Assembly (NCBI GenBank): GCA_903934275.1
Contig: CAIZNF010000454.1
Location: 1 to 20,314 of the forward strand
Source: an uncultured Nitrosomonadales bacterium
Lineage (GTDB): Bacteria > Pseudomonadota > Gammaproteobacteria > Burkholderiales > Gallionellaceae
Reading direction: 5' to 3'
DNA length: 20,314 nt
Positions 9,479-17,534 of the stretch are shown in pieces. Both the position numbers and the translations under genes were made by a program. A model generated the notes under the pieces. It was not told the DNA's origin. It was given only the letters and a program-made list of their open reading frames with translations, and did not search any database. How positions within the stretch are numbered: the stretch's first letter is position 1; the number at the start of each line of letters is the position of its first letter.

Positions 9479-10731
9479 TTGTGCAACGCCGCTCTACCAA
9501 GATCCCACATCGGCAGGAATACACCGAGAGCGAGGATCAACACCAGAATGCCCAGAAATACGATCAGGATCGGCTCGATCCTCGCACTAAGATTTTCTAC
9601 TTCGTATTTGACTTCACGCTCGTACATGTTGGCGACTTCGAACATCAGCCCATCCAGGTCGCCCGTTTCTTCACCGACGGCAATCATCTGCAACACCACA
9701 GGGCTGAATACCTTGGTAGCGGCCGCAGTGCGCAAGATGCTCTCGCCGCGCTCGATACCTTCGCGCATCTGATCAATACGGCTACGGATAAATACGTTAT
9801 CGACCACCATGCCGACCACGCTCAATCCCTGCAAAATAGGCATGCCGCTCCTGAAAGAAAGCGCCATGCTGCGCGCAAACCGCGCTAAAGTGGATTTAAA
9901 AATAATCTCTCCGGCCAGCGGCAATTTAAATTTATTTTTGTCCCACTTGTACCGCCCTCCAACCGTATTAATGTAAAAGCGAAAGCCTGCAACTATGACA
10001 ACCAGCCCCCCAAACATCCACATCCAATAAGCGATCATAAAAGCCGAAAACCCCATCAATATCCTGGTTATGAGCGGTAATTGCGCATGGAACCCGGCAA
10101 ATACTTTGGCAAACGCGGGAATTACAAACAAGTTGATGATGACGATGGCAATCGCCATCGCTATCACCACGAACATCGGGTAACGCGTCGCCGCTTTGAT
10201 GCGTTCGCGCATATCGCGCTCGAATTCCAAGTAGTCATATAACCTGATGAAAATCTCATCCAGCATACCGGTCATTTCGCCTACCTGCACCATACTGATG
10301 TAAAACAACGAAAACACTTTCGGATGGCGGCGCAACGCGACGCTCAGCTCGCGGCCTTTATCCAGGCTTTCGCGCAGATCCTGAATCATTGCGGCGACAC
10401 CGGGGTTTTGGGTTGACTCCTGCAAGCCTGTCAGCGCGCGCATGATCGGGACACCCGCTTTAAGCAAAGTGTGCATCTGGCGGCTGAACAGGATCAAATC
10501 CTTCGAGGTAATGGGTTTTTCGTTGAGGCTTTTTAGCCACGCCGGCTGGTAGGTGCCATCAGTTTTTTCGTCGCCGGTTTTTGCTTTTGCGCCGCGAATT
10601 TCCCGAATATCGAGCGGCGTAATACCGGTATTCATCAACTGGTCAGCAACAGCGTTGCTGTCATCTCCTTCCAGTGTGCCTTGCGTCATGTCACCGCGGC
10701 CATTGCGGCCTTTGTAGGAAAATACCGCCAC
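9475..10731 (-). CDS. GspF/PilC/MshG-type inner-membrane platform protein
   Basis: The 418-residue protein has the usual length of the family. After the soluble start AVFSYKGRNGRG come two T2SSF domains, the first with LFSRQMHTLLKAGVPIMRAL (about residues 76-95) and the second with LARFARSMALSFRSGMPILQG. Membrane helices lie near 183-208, 220-255 and the C-terminus (IEPILIVFLGILVLILALGVF). It anchors the assembly ATPase at the inner membrane and helps extract or polymerise pilins. The GTG start at 10731 has AGAGGA six bases upstream and lies two bases after the ATPase stop, so the two are co-translated. PilC, GspF and MshG are all possible labels; I prefer MshG-like because of the ATPase type. 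Confidence 0.9.
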   Translation of the reverse strand: MAVFSYKGRNGRGDMTQGTLEGDDSNAVADQLMNTGITPLDIREIRGAKAKTGDEKTDGTYQPAWLKSLNEKPITSKDLILFSRQMHTLLKAGVPIMRALTGLQESTQNPGVAAMIQDLRESLDKGRELSVALRRHPKVFSLFYISMVQVGEMTGMLDEIFIRLYDYLEFERDMRERIKAATRYPMFVVIAMAIAIVIINLFVIPAFAKVFAGFHAQLPLITRILMGFSAFMIAYWMWMFGGLVVIVAGFRFYINTVGGRYKWDKNKFKLPLAGEIIFKSTLARFARSMALSFRSGMPILQGLSVVGMVVDNVFIRSRIDQMREGIERGESILRTAAATKVFSPVVLQMIAVGEETGDLDGLMFEVANMYEREVKYEVENLSARIEPILIVFLGILVLILALGVFLPMWDLGRAALHK

Positions 10732-10733
10732 AG

Positions 10734-12437
10734 CTAATCCTCTACCTGATTGCTGATGCGCATCACTTCAGCCACCGTAGTACGGCCTTGTTTCATTTCT
10801 GCCAGCGCGTGATCGAGAAGAGTTTTCCCTCGCATGTGTTTGCCTGCGACACGCATAAAATGATTTACATCATCATGCGTTGCAGCCTCGATCAGATCCC
10901 GGCTCATTTCCAGCATCTCATACACGCCCGAACGCCCATAATAGCCTGTGCCGTTGCAATGCGCGCAGCCGTGCCCCTGCAACAGCCCGCCCCATTGCTC
11001 GGGCGATACACCTTCCACTTTTAGCCACTCGCTTTCCTGGTCGCCGGGAATATGCGGCTCGCTGCAACTTTCGCATACCAGTCGCAACAAACGTTGGGCA
11101 ATAATAGCTTGCAATGAAGAGGCGACCATGAAGCGCGTCATGCCCAAATCTACCAGGCGAAACAAAGTGCCCGCCGCATCGCGGGTGTGCAGGGTGGAAA
11201 GCACCAAGTGACCCGTCATCGCAGCGCGCAGGCCGATCTGGGCCGTTTCTTCGTCGCGCATTTCGCCGACTAGAATTATGTCCGGGTCTTGCCGCAAAGC
11301 GGAGCGCAACACCACCGAAAAAGTCAGGTTAATATTTTCGTTGACCTGCACCTGATTAATGCCGGGCAACCGATACTCCACCGGATCTTCCACGGTGATG
11401 ATTTTCTGATCTATCGTATTGATTTCAGCGAGTGCGGCATACAAAGTAGTGGTTTTTCCGCTACCGGTCGGACCGGTGACCAGTATCATGCCGTTGCTGC
11501 GTCGGACAACCTCCCGGAACCGTTTCAGCATGTCGGGCGGCATGCCCAGTTTATCCAACTGCACCATGCCGCCCTCTTGCCGCAATAGACGCATCACCAC
11601 TGCCTCGCCGAACTGGGTGGGGCAAGTGGCAATACGCACATCCACGCTTTGGTCTCGCACCCGCACGTGGAAGCGCCCATCCTGCGGCATCCGTTTTTCA
11701 GAAATATCCAGCCCGGACATCAGTTTGAGACGCAATACCAGCGCGGTAGCTATTTTGTTATCTGCCTCGGTTTGCAGATGCAGCAAGCCGTCGATTCGAA
11801 AACGGATTCTTAACAGAACTTCCTGCGGCTCGATGTGGATATCTGATGCGCGTACCAGCGAAGCGTCATCGAACATGGACTGCAACAGCTTGACCACCGG
11901 TGCTTCTTCCGTGCCAACATTCTCGGTCAGCGCGGCAAGGTCGATGTAATCGTCACCCATATCTTCGCTGAGTTCGCGTGCCAAACCACTGATTTCTTCG
12001 GTGCGCCGGTAACAGCGGTCGATGATTTCCAGCAACTTGCTTTCGGCGACTATCGCCACGTCGATGTCGCGCCTGAGGATGCGCACTACTTCGTCGAAGG
12101 CGGGCAAATCTGTCGGATCAACCATGCCGACCAACAACTTGCGGTTGCGCTCTTCCAACACGATTACACGGGATCGCCGCGCCTGATTTTCCGGCAACAG
12201 CTTTACCAGTGCCGGGTTGATGTTGAAATGTTTGAGGTTGACGTACGGAATATTAAGATGCTTGGCAAATACCTGGGCAATCTGCTCTTCGGTGACAAAA
12301 GCGTTATCCAGTAGCACGCGCCATGGCTTGCGCCCAGTGCGCAGCTGCTCCGCGAGCACAAATTTGAGCTGCTCTTGCGATATGAGATTCTGCTGAGCCA
12401 GCAAATCGGTCAAGCTAACTTTTTCCGGGCGAGCCAT
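10734..12437 (-). CDS. GspE/PilB/MshE-family pilus assembly ATPase
   Basis: This 567-residue hexameric secretion ATPase is predicted to power pilin or pseudopilin assembly at the cytoplasmic face. The N-terminal region (about 7-70) resembles the tandem MshEN cyclic-di-GMP-binding repeats of MshE, but the first repeat reads VSLTDLL where an RLG-type motif is expected, so ligand binding is doubtful. A T2SSE_N-like domain follows. The Walker A motif is GPTGSGKT (322-329), then an Asp box near ITVEDPVEY, a Walker B-like ILVGEMRD, and a His box near LSTLHT. Zinc-binding Cys455/458 and Cys491/494 form the CxxC...CxxC element of GspE/PilB. AAAGGA precedes the ATG at 12437. It is the first gene of a minus-strand operon with the platform and prepilin genes; no outer-membrane secretin lies in the window. 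Confidence 0.92.
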   Translation of the reverse strand: MARPEKVSLTDLLAQQNLISQEQLKFVLAEQLRTGRKPWRVLLDNAFVTEEQIAQVFAKHLNIPYVNLKHFNINPALVKLLPENQARRSRVIVLEERNRKLLVGMVDPTDLPAFDEVVRILRRDIDVAIVAESKLLEIIDRCYRRTEEISGLARELSEDMGDDYIDLAALTENVGTEEAPVVKLLQSMFDDASLVRASDIHIEPQEVLLRIRFRIDGLLHLQTEADNKIATALVLRLKLMSGLDISEKRMPQDGRFHVRVRDQSVDVRIATCPTQFGEAVVMRLLRQEGGMVQLDKLGMPPDMLKRFREVVRRSNGMILVTGPTGSGKTTTLYAALAEINTIDQKIITVEDPVEYRLPGINQVQVNENINLTFSVVLRSALRQDPDIILVGEMRDEETAQIGLRAAMTGHLVLSTLHTRDAAGTLFRLVDLGMTRFMVASSLQAIIAQRLLRLVCESCSEPHIPGDQESEWLKVEGVSPEQWGGLLQGHGCAHCNGTGYYGRSGVYEMLEMSRDLIEAATHDDVNHFMRVAGKHMRGKTLLDHALAEMKQGRTTVAEVMRISNQVED

Positions 12438-12454
12438 AATTCCTTTCTGACTAA

Positions 12455-12483
12455 TTTATTGCGACTGGCTGGTTTGTGTGCAA
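12455..12483 (-). promoter_or_regulatory. Candidate promoter of the pilus-like operon
   Basis: On the minus strand TTGCAC (12478-12483) and AATAAA (12455-12460) are 17 bases apart, upstream of the ATPase start at 12437. The match to sigma-70 consensus is only 3/6 and 4/6, so this is a weak call. Confidence 0.3.
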
Positions 12484-12536
12484 GTACGGAAGTTAGCCGT
12501 TTTTCTCGATACTGACAAGGCTTATAGGGTGTTTTT

Positions 12537-13001
12537 ATGTTCCATGTAATTCTTTATCAACCGGAAATCCCGCCCAATACAGGCAACATTATCCGCCTGT
12601 GCGCCAACACCGGTTGCCGGTTACATTTGATCGCGCCGCTTGGCTTCACGCTGGAAGACAAGCAACTTGTTCGCGCCGGACTGGATTATCACGAGTTTGC
12701 AGCATTGCAAGTGCATGACTCTTTGCAGGACTGCCTGTCAGCATTCGATCCGGCGCGCATTTTTGCGCTGACCACCAAGGGAGCACAGCCATTTTACGCA
12801 GCCAGCTACCAAGCAGGAGATGCGTTTTTGTTCGGGCCGGAAAGCCGTGGCCTACCCACAGAAGTGCTGGATCAATTCGATGCCAAACATCGAATGCGCC
12901 TGCCGATGCCGCCGCACAGCCGCAGCCTGAATTTATCGAACACAGTGGCCGTGACAGTGTTCGAAGCGTGGCGGCAATGCGGCTTCGCGGGTGGGCTGTA
13001 G
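12537..13001 (+). CDS. trmL: tRNA (cytidine/uridine-34 2'-O)-methyltransferase TrmL
   Basis: This 154-residue SPOUT methyltransferase is of normal size. It methylates the wobble ribose (position 34) of tRNA-Leu isoacceptors using S-adenosylmethionine. Visible motifs are the N-terminal [21 protein letters not shown] region, the motif FGPESRGLP, and the C-terminal trefoil-knot segment [14 protein letters not shown] eight bases before the ATG at 12537 serves as ribosome binding site. It is divergent from the pilus-like operon and convergent with gpsA. In E. coli the orthologue (yibK) also lies close to secB and gpsA, which supports the assignment. Its TAG stop lies inside a GTAG...CTAC element. 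Confidence 0.95.
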   Translation: MFHVILYQPEIPPNTGNIIRLCANTGCRLHLIAPLGFTLEDKQLVRAGLDYHEFAALQVHDSLQDCLSAFDPARIFALTTKGAQPFYAASYQAGDAFLFGPESRGLPTEVLDQFDAKHRMRLPMPPHSRSLNLSNTVAVTVFEAWRQCGFAGGL

Positions 13002-13025
13002 GAGCAAGATTCATCGCGCCCCTAC
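12998..13025. repeat. GTAG...CTAC element at the trmL/gpsA junction
   Basis: This 28-base imperfect palindrome has arms GTAGGAGC and GCCCCTAC (7 of 8 positions pair) around AAGATTCATC and GC. The GTAG at 12998-13001 includes the trmL TAG stop; the CTAC at 13022-13025 includes the gpsA TAG stop on the other strand. The same core, GATTCATCGCGCCC, recurs at 14025-14038. It is probably a REP-type element and could end both transcripts. Confidence 0.6.
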
Positions 13026-14011
13026 GAAAATTCCTGGTTCGGTGCGCGGTTCAACAATTCGGCAACCACATCCGCAACCGGAATATGTTCGTAAAGAATA
13101 CGGTACACGGCTTCGCAAATCGGCATTGCAACGCCCAAACGTTGCGCGACGCTGCGCACTTCACGCACGGTATAAACGCCCTCGGCGACATGTCCGAGCC
13201 GGCGCAGAATTTCCGGCAGTTCATGCTGCTGCGCCAACAATAAACCAACTTGACGGTTGCGCGACAGATCACCGGTACAAGTAAGAATCAAATCTCCCGC
13301 ACCGGACAAACCGCCAAGCGTCTCAGGTCTCCCGCCAAGCTTCAAGCCAAGGCGCGCGATCTCTGCCAAGCCGCGCGTCAACAGGGCGGCACGCGCGTTG
13401 CAGCCAAGCCCCAAACCATCACAAATGCCCGCAGCAATCGCCATCACATTTTTTACCGCGCCACCGATTTCCACGCCCGTCATATCGTTGCTGGCATAAA
13501 TGCGCAAGCGCGAATGATGCAGCGCTTGCGCGGTGTCGCGCGCGAACTCCCCGTCAGCCGAGGCCAATGTTAATGCGGTAGGCAGACCGCGCGCGACTTC
13601 CTGCGCGAAACTGGGCCCGGACAAAACACCGTAACGGAATCCTTCGGGCAATACTTCAGCGGCAACCTGGTGGGGCAATAGCGAAGTTTCCGCTTCAAAA
13701 CCCTTGCATACCCATATCACATCAATGCGTCGTCCGGATAACGCCACCTGTTGCAGCGTTTCGCGTAGCGCAACGGTAGGAACGGCAATAATTGCCAATC
13801 CGGCATTGCCCAGCGCAACAGAAAAATCCGCGCTCAGTTCAAGATTGTCGGGCAGGGGAATATCCGGAAGATAGCGTTGATTGCGTCGCGTGGCACGTAT
13901 GACTTCGATTTGTGCCGCATCGCGCGCCCACAGCGTGACACGATGCCTGTCGGACAGGCTGATGGCAAGCGCGGTTCCCCATGCCCCCGCGCCAATGACG
14001 GCAATATTCAT
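13022..14011 (-). CDS. gpsA: Glycerol-3-phosphate dehydrogenase [NAD(P)+]
   Basis: It makes sn-glycerol 3-phosphate from dihydroxyacetone phosphate for phospholipid synthesis in the cytoplasm. The 329 residues begin with a Rossmann motif, IAVIGAGAWGTALA. The catalytic Lys187 lies in the GGAVKNVMAIAAG motif, followed by GLGCNARAALLTRGLAEI and the C-terminal EGVYTVREV helix region, all typical of GpsA. It is the last gene of the rhodanese-grxC-secB-SH3 cluster, separated from the SH3 gene by 99 bases holding inverted repeats. The SecB-GpsA neighbourhood is conserved in many proteobacteria. The only oddity is the stop codon lying in a REP-like element shared with trmL. Confidence 0.96.
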   Translation of the reverse strand: MNIAVIGAGAWGTALAISLSDRHRVTLWARDAAQIEVIRATRRNQRYLPDIPLPDNLELSADFSVALGNAGLAIIAVPTVALRETLQQVALSGRRIDVIWVCKGFEAETSLLPHQVAAEVLPEGFRYGVLSGPSFAQEVARGLPTALTLASADGEFARDTAQALHHSRLRIYASNDMTGVEIGGAVKNVMAIAAGICDGLGLGCNARAALLTRGLAEIARLGLKLGGRPETLGGLSGAGDLILTCTGDLSRNRQVGLLLAQQHELPEILRRLGHVAEGVYTVREVRSVAQRLGVAMPICEAVYRILYEHIPVADVVAELLNRAPNQEFS

Positions 14012-14019
14012 GTCGCAGG

Positions 14020-14077
14020 CGCGCGATTCATCGCGCCCTTATTTGTATTTGGGTCATATAGACGGATAAGGGGCGCG
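14020..14077. repeat. Overlapping inverted repeats between SH3 gene and gpsA
   Basis: A perfect 7-bp hairpin GCGCGAT-TC-ATCGCGC lies at 14021-14036. Its right side can alternatively pair over a longer range: GCGCCCTTAT (14034-14043) with ATAAGGGGCGC (14066-14076), one G bulged. The first hairpin shares its core with the trmL/gpsA element. It may process or attenuate the transcript entering gpsA. Confidence 0.55.
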
Positions 14078-14110
14078 GCAATATCGCTCCCCCACAATGA
14101 AATTCGGCAA

Positions 14111-14581
14111 TCAGTCACCCCAAACTTCGGTGCTGCGCACATAGCCGATATCAGCATCTTGGTGGCGCACCTTGATCCAGCCGGTGCCGGTTGACTCAAG
14201 ACGCTCCAACGCTACTTGTTGGCGCACCTGGAACATTCGCGCCGCGCCCGGATCAGGCTCGGCGCGCACATCCAGCAGCGGTGTCAGCGCAAACACATAA
14301 CGCTTGCTGCTCAGTGCGCGCTTTTCCACCCATGACAACTCGCCCTTGCTATCGCGCACCTTGACCCAATTGTCCAGTGCGACGACTTGCTCGAAAGGCA
14401 TATAGCGATTCACCACAAACTTCTTTTTTGCCTTGAGCGAGGGCGCGTCATAGAGTATCGCGCTGCCCTCGCCAACCGATACATAATCGACCGCATATAC
14501 AGCACTGGGAGCATACAGCAATCCCGCCACAGCAATTAAACGTGCCAGCGCAGCCAGATACGGTAAATTATGCGGATTCAT
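14111..14581 (-). CDS. Exported SH3-domain protein
   Basis: The 156-residue protein has a hydrophobic signal segment (about 9-28, ending ...PSAVYA before VDYVSV), so it is probably periplasmic. The mature part contains two SH3-like (bacterial SH3b) modules: YVSVGEGSAILYDAPSLKAK with NWVKVRDSKGELSWV, and PLLDVRAEPDPGAARMFQV with GWIKVRHQDADIGYV. Such modules are found in cell-wall or protein-interaction proteins; the specific partner is unknown. Its ATG overlaps the secB stop by one base (TGATG), so it is translationally coupled to secB. It sits between secB and gpsA, where E. coli has no extra gene. Confidence 0.85.
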   Translation of the reverse strand: MNPHNLPYLAALARLIAVAGLLYAPSAVYAVDYVSVGEGSAILYDAPSLKAKKKFVVNRYMPFEQVVALDNWVKVRDSKGELSWVEKRALSSKRYVFALTPLLDVRAEPDPGAARMFQVRQQVALERLESTGTGWIKVRHQDADIGYVRSTEVWGD

Positions 14582-15042
14582 CAGTGAGTGGTAGTTGCCG
14601 CAGCCTGCTCCTGTTTACGTTGCTGATAGAGCATTTCAAAATTAACCGGATTCAGCAAAATCGGTGCAAAACCGGCGCGTACGACGGTATTTGAAACCAG
14701 TTCGCGCAAATACGGGAACAGTATGTTCGGGCACATCACCGACAGCACCGGCTCGATATCGTCTTTGGGCAGATTGCTCAGACGGAAGATGCCGGCCTGC
14801 TTGGCCTCGATCAGGAACATCACTTTCTCACCAATTTTGGCCGTTACTGTGTTGGTGATCATGACTTCGTATACGTCCCCCTCAATCACTGCAGTTTGAG
14901 TGCTCAATTGCACATCGACCTGAGGTGGGTCGCGTTCCAGAAAAATATTCGGCGCATGCGGTATCTCCAGCGAGATATCCCTCACGTATATTTTTTCTAT
15001 ATTAAATGAGGGTTGATTGCTTTCTTGAGCTGCTTCAGTCAT
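14581..15042 (-). CDS. secB: Protein-export chaperone SecB
   Basis: SecB is a tetrameric cytosolic chaperone that keeps preproteins unfolded and delivers them to SecA. At 153 residues it has typical length. The signature regions are FNIEKIYVRDISLEIPHAP near the N-terminus, the acidic C-terminal half LPKDDIEPVLSVMCPNILFPY, and RAGFAPILLNPVNFEMLY. AAAGGAG five bases before the ATG at 15042 is a strong ribosome binding site. It follows grxC by 14 bases on the same strand and is coupled to the SH3 gene. Confidence 0.97.
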   Translation of the reverse strand: MTEAAQESNQPSFNIEKIYVRDISLEIPHAPNIFLERDPPQVDVQLSTQTAVIEGDVYEVMITNTVTAKIGEKVMFLIEAKQAGIFRLSNLPKDDIEPVLSVMCPNILFPYLRELVSNTVVRAGFAPILLNPVNFEMLYQQRKQEQAAATTTH

Positions 15043-15056
15043 GTTTTCTCCTTTGG

Positions 15057-15314
15057 TTATATTGCTAATAGTTTATCCAACTCACCGGCATGATCGAGTG
15101 ATGCAAGTTCGTCATAGCCGCCGACATATTCGCCACCGATATAAATTTGTGGCACGGTACGCCGCCCGGTTTTCTCTACCATCGCTATGCGTAATTCCGG
15201 CTGCAAATCGACGCGTACTTTTTCAATTTCCAGCACACCTTTGCGTTGCAACAACTGCTCGGCTCGGACGCAATACGGGCAGGCTACGGTGCAATACATC
15301 AACACCTTTGCCAT
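15057..15314 (-). CDS. grxC: Glutaredoxin 3
   Basis: This 85-residue dithiol glutaredoxin reduces disulfides or glutathione mixed disulfides using glutathione. The active site CPYC is at 12-15, the TVPQIYIGG element carries the cis-Pro, and the GGYDEL motif binds glutathione. I chose the ATG at 15314 (MAKVLMYC), which lies seven bases after GGGGA. The ATG at 15317 overlaps the rhodanese stop as ATGA and is a possible alternative. Longer reading frames to 15422 overlap the rhodanese gene and are unlikely. The yibN-grxC-secB order is the same as in E. coli. Confidence 0.95.
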   Translation of the reverse strand: MAKVLMYCTVACPYCVRAEQLLQRKGVLEIEKVRVDLQPELRIAMVEKTGRRTVPQIYIGGEYVGGYDELASLDHAGELDKLLAI

Positions 15315-15736
15315 CATTTCTTCCCCGTGGTTTTTTCCAGCGGTAAATTGGCCTTCTGCCAGGCTATTACCCCGCCCACCAGGCAATAGGCCGTAAATCC
15401 GTGTTTGCCCAGCGCCGCGCAAGCTGCGCCGGAGCGGTTGCCGCTACGGCACACCACCACAACGGGTTGCTCCTTGTATTTCTCCAGTTCGCCAATACGT
15501 TCATTCAGCTTGCCGAGCGGAATCTGGGTGGAATTCAAAATATGTCCGAGCTTGTACTCGTCATAATCGCGCACATCCAGCGTCAGGGCATTTTTATGGT
15601 TGATGAGCTGCAAAGCAGCGGTGCAATCCACTTCTTTGATGCCGCGAATGCGATTGCCGACCACCGACCATAACAACATTGCGCCGCTGAACAACGCGAT
15701 GGAAATTGGAAGCATATTATTGATGATGAACTGCAC
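15314..15736 (-). CDS. Membrane-anchored rhodanese (YibN-like)
   Basis: The 140-residue protein has one N-terminal membrane helix (about 8-28) and a single rhodanese domain with LDVRDYDEYKLGHI and the active-site loop VVCRSGNRSG, catalytic Cys96. Rhodaneses carry sulfur as a persulfide or serve as thiol carriers; the partner is not known. The GTG start at 15736 has AGGAG seven bases upstream and overlaps the end of the preceding ligase gene by 20 bases. Its stop overlaps the grxC start region. E. coli YibN has the same architecture and place before grxC. The soluble domain would face the cytoplasm if the helix is a simple anchor. Confidence 0.92.
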   Translation of the reverse strand: MQFIINNMLPISIALFSGAMLLWSVVGNRIRGIKEVDCTAALQLINHKNALTLDVRDYDEYKLGHILNSTQIPLGKLNERIGELEKYKEQPVVVVCRSGNRSGAACAALGKHGFTAYCLVGGVIAWQKANLPLEKTTGKK

Positions 15737-17534
15737 GCTGGCGCTCCTGTTCTTTCTGGGTTGCGAATTCTAGCAGAGCTGAAAAATGTGCGGGGTCTTT
15801 CTCAGCCAATCTGACCAGATGATTATGCTCGTCTACATGAACCGGATATGACCATATTGCTTGCTCCATAAGCTGCTTGGCCTGCTCTATCTGCCCATTC
15901 TGTGCCAGAAAAAAAGCTTGCCTATAAACTACTTGTTGCGTCGGAATAAAACGCATTATGCGATCATTCAATTCAAGCTTTACCCCGAGATGGTCGGTGT
16001 TAATATCGGTAAACCCGCCCATGAATATCTCGGCATAAGGTGACAGAAGCGATCCGCCATGCACCGCAATCAAGCCGTCGCGGGTATGCTGGAAAGCCTC
16101 GGCAATATTAATGACACCGGAAACCGGATGTAGCGTCAGCGCATCTTTTAATTGCTGATAGCCGCTGCGCAGTTGTATCAGGGTCATCAAGCCAAGCAGC
16201 AAAATGGCCGCCAGGGACACGCGACCCACCCTGCGCAACTCAAGGTGATAATGTGTTTCATCCAATGCGCCCAACAAAATTGCGGCAACCGCCACAAAAT
16301 ACGTATACCACAGCGGGTATTCAAGCAGGCTGTGAATCGCCAGCACGCCCAATGCGGCATACCCCCACCAGTGCGCCGCATCCGGTGTTGCGCGGCGCAT
16401 GCCATACAGCCATACACCCAGCGAGGCGAACAACACCAGCAACCCGGCCAGCCCCGCCTCGGCGGCGATCTGAAAAATCAGATTGTGGGCGTTGTTGTAA
16501 AGACCGCCCATGGCACCCCCCATATCGTATGGGTGCAATACCGGCAACAACTGGAAGTGGTGCCACGCAAACTGACCGAAACCCACTCCCAGTAGCGGTG
16601 ACTGGGTGAGCATCAGCCACGATTCGTGCCACAGATACAGGCGGATCGATCCGGTGGCATTGTCAGCGAATAATCGCTGCAAAGTATCCGTATTTACACT
16701 GCCTGTTGTTGCAACCATAAAAGGCAGCTTCACAATCAAGTGCATTAGCCCGAAACCGAGCATCAGCAACAGGCTGTAGCTTAGCAAGGGGCGATGCCGC
16801 ACATCACCCCGCGACACCCACCATGCCAAGCCGCTCATCAGCAACAGGTACAGCCAGGTGCTCCGTGAGCCGCTCAGCGTCATCACAAACAACAATGGTA
16901 TGGACAGTGCCGCCACATAACCCATCTTCAGCTTGCGTTGTTGAAACAGCAAACCAAGCGAAATCAGGCCCAGCGCGATGTAATTGGCGAAATGGTTGGG
17001 TTGGGCGAGATTACCAAACACAACCGATGATGCCTTCATCACTATCACAGAATTCAGCGGCGTGCTCCAGCGGAAATGTTGCAACACACCGATCAAAGCA
17101 CTTAATTCTGCGCCGATCAACAAGAAAGCTGCCAATACGGTAGCCACTTTTTCAAGGCCAAAACAGACGCGCAATCTCGCCCCCAGCAACATCAGCAACG
17201 CGGCGAACAACAGATACAAGATATACAGCAAACCTTGATTAAAATAGGCCACTTTCTGCAAAGCCATTTGCAGCAACAGGATAGCGATTAATCCGGCAGT
17301 CAGTTGTGCGATGCGCGGGATTCTCGGCTGCTGCCAGAAGTCTCTTGTCACCAACAAAGTAAGGGCAAATACTCCGAGCAACGCACTCCATAATTCCTGA
17401 TCAAACGTGGTCAATGGGTATTGGTGGCGGGGATGCAGAAAGGGCACTACCCACATCAGTCCGACCAGAAACAAACTGGCATGAGCCAAACCGGGGCGGA
17501 AGGCTCTCAGCGAAGCCAGCAAGCTTGTCAGCAC
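15717..17534 (-). CDS. O-antigen ligase/PglL-type oligosaccharyltransferase (Wzy_C superfamily)
   Basis: This large integral membrane protein has about a dozen hydrophobic segments followed by a soluble C-terminal region of about 160 residues. Motifs typical of the Wzy/WaaL/PglL superfamily are visible: LAQPNHFANY (His181) and NNAHNLIFQIAAEAGLAGL (His350) in the large periplasmic loop, and SGSRSTWL. The QPNHFANY form is characteristic of PglL/PilO-type O-oligosaccharyltransferases, which transfer lipid-linked glycans to pilins or other proteins; O-antigen ligation remains possible. I prefer the GTG at 17534 (AAGGA six bases upstream, 605 residues) over the ATG at 17555 (no visible ribosome binding site, 612 residues). 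Either start overlaps the DUF2892 gene, so translation is coupled. It also overlaps the rhodanese gene by 20 bases. Confidence 0.85.
   Translation of the reverse strand: MLTSLLASLRAFRPGLAHASLFLVGLMWVVPFLHPRHQYPLTTFDQELWSALLGVFALTLLVTRDFWQQPRIPRIAQLTAGLIAILLLQMALQKVAYFNQGLLYILYLLFAALLMLLGARLRVCFGLEKVATVLAAFLLIGAELSALIGVLQHFRWSTPLNSVIVMKASSVVFGNLAQPNHFANYIALGLISLGLLFQQRKLKMGYVAALSIPLLFVMTLSGSRSTWLYLLLMSGLAWWVSRGDVRHRPLLSYSLLLMLGFGLMHLIVKLPFMVATTGSVNTDTLQRLFADNATGSIRLYLWHESWLMLTQSPLLGVGFGQFAWHHFQLLPVLHPYDMGGAMGGLYNNAHNLIFQIAAEAGLAGLLVLFASLGVWLYGMRRATPDAAHWWGYAALGVLAIHSLLEYPLWYTYFVAVAAILLGALDETHYHLELRRVGRVSLAAILLLGLMTLIQLRSGYQQLKDALTLHPVSGVINIAEAFQHTRDGLIAVHGGSLLSPYAEIFMGGFTDINTDHLGVKLELNDRIMRFIPTQQVVYRQAFFLAQNGQIEQAKQLMEQAIWSYPVHVDEHNHLVRLAEKDPAHFSALLEFATQKEQERQRAVHHQ

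Noticed and set aside
9182..9888. Plus-strand frames opposite the prepilin and platform genes
   Set aside because: They are antisense to well-supported genes with overlapping start/stop coupling, and have no domain.
15315..15422. N-terminal extension of glutaredoxin to 15422
   Set aside because: It overlaps the rhodanese gene deeply, and the normal glutaredoxin start with a GGGGA site is at 15314.
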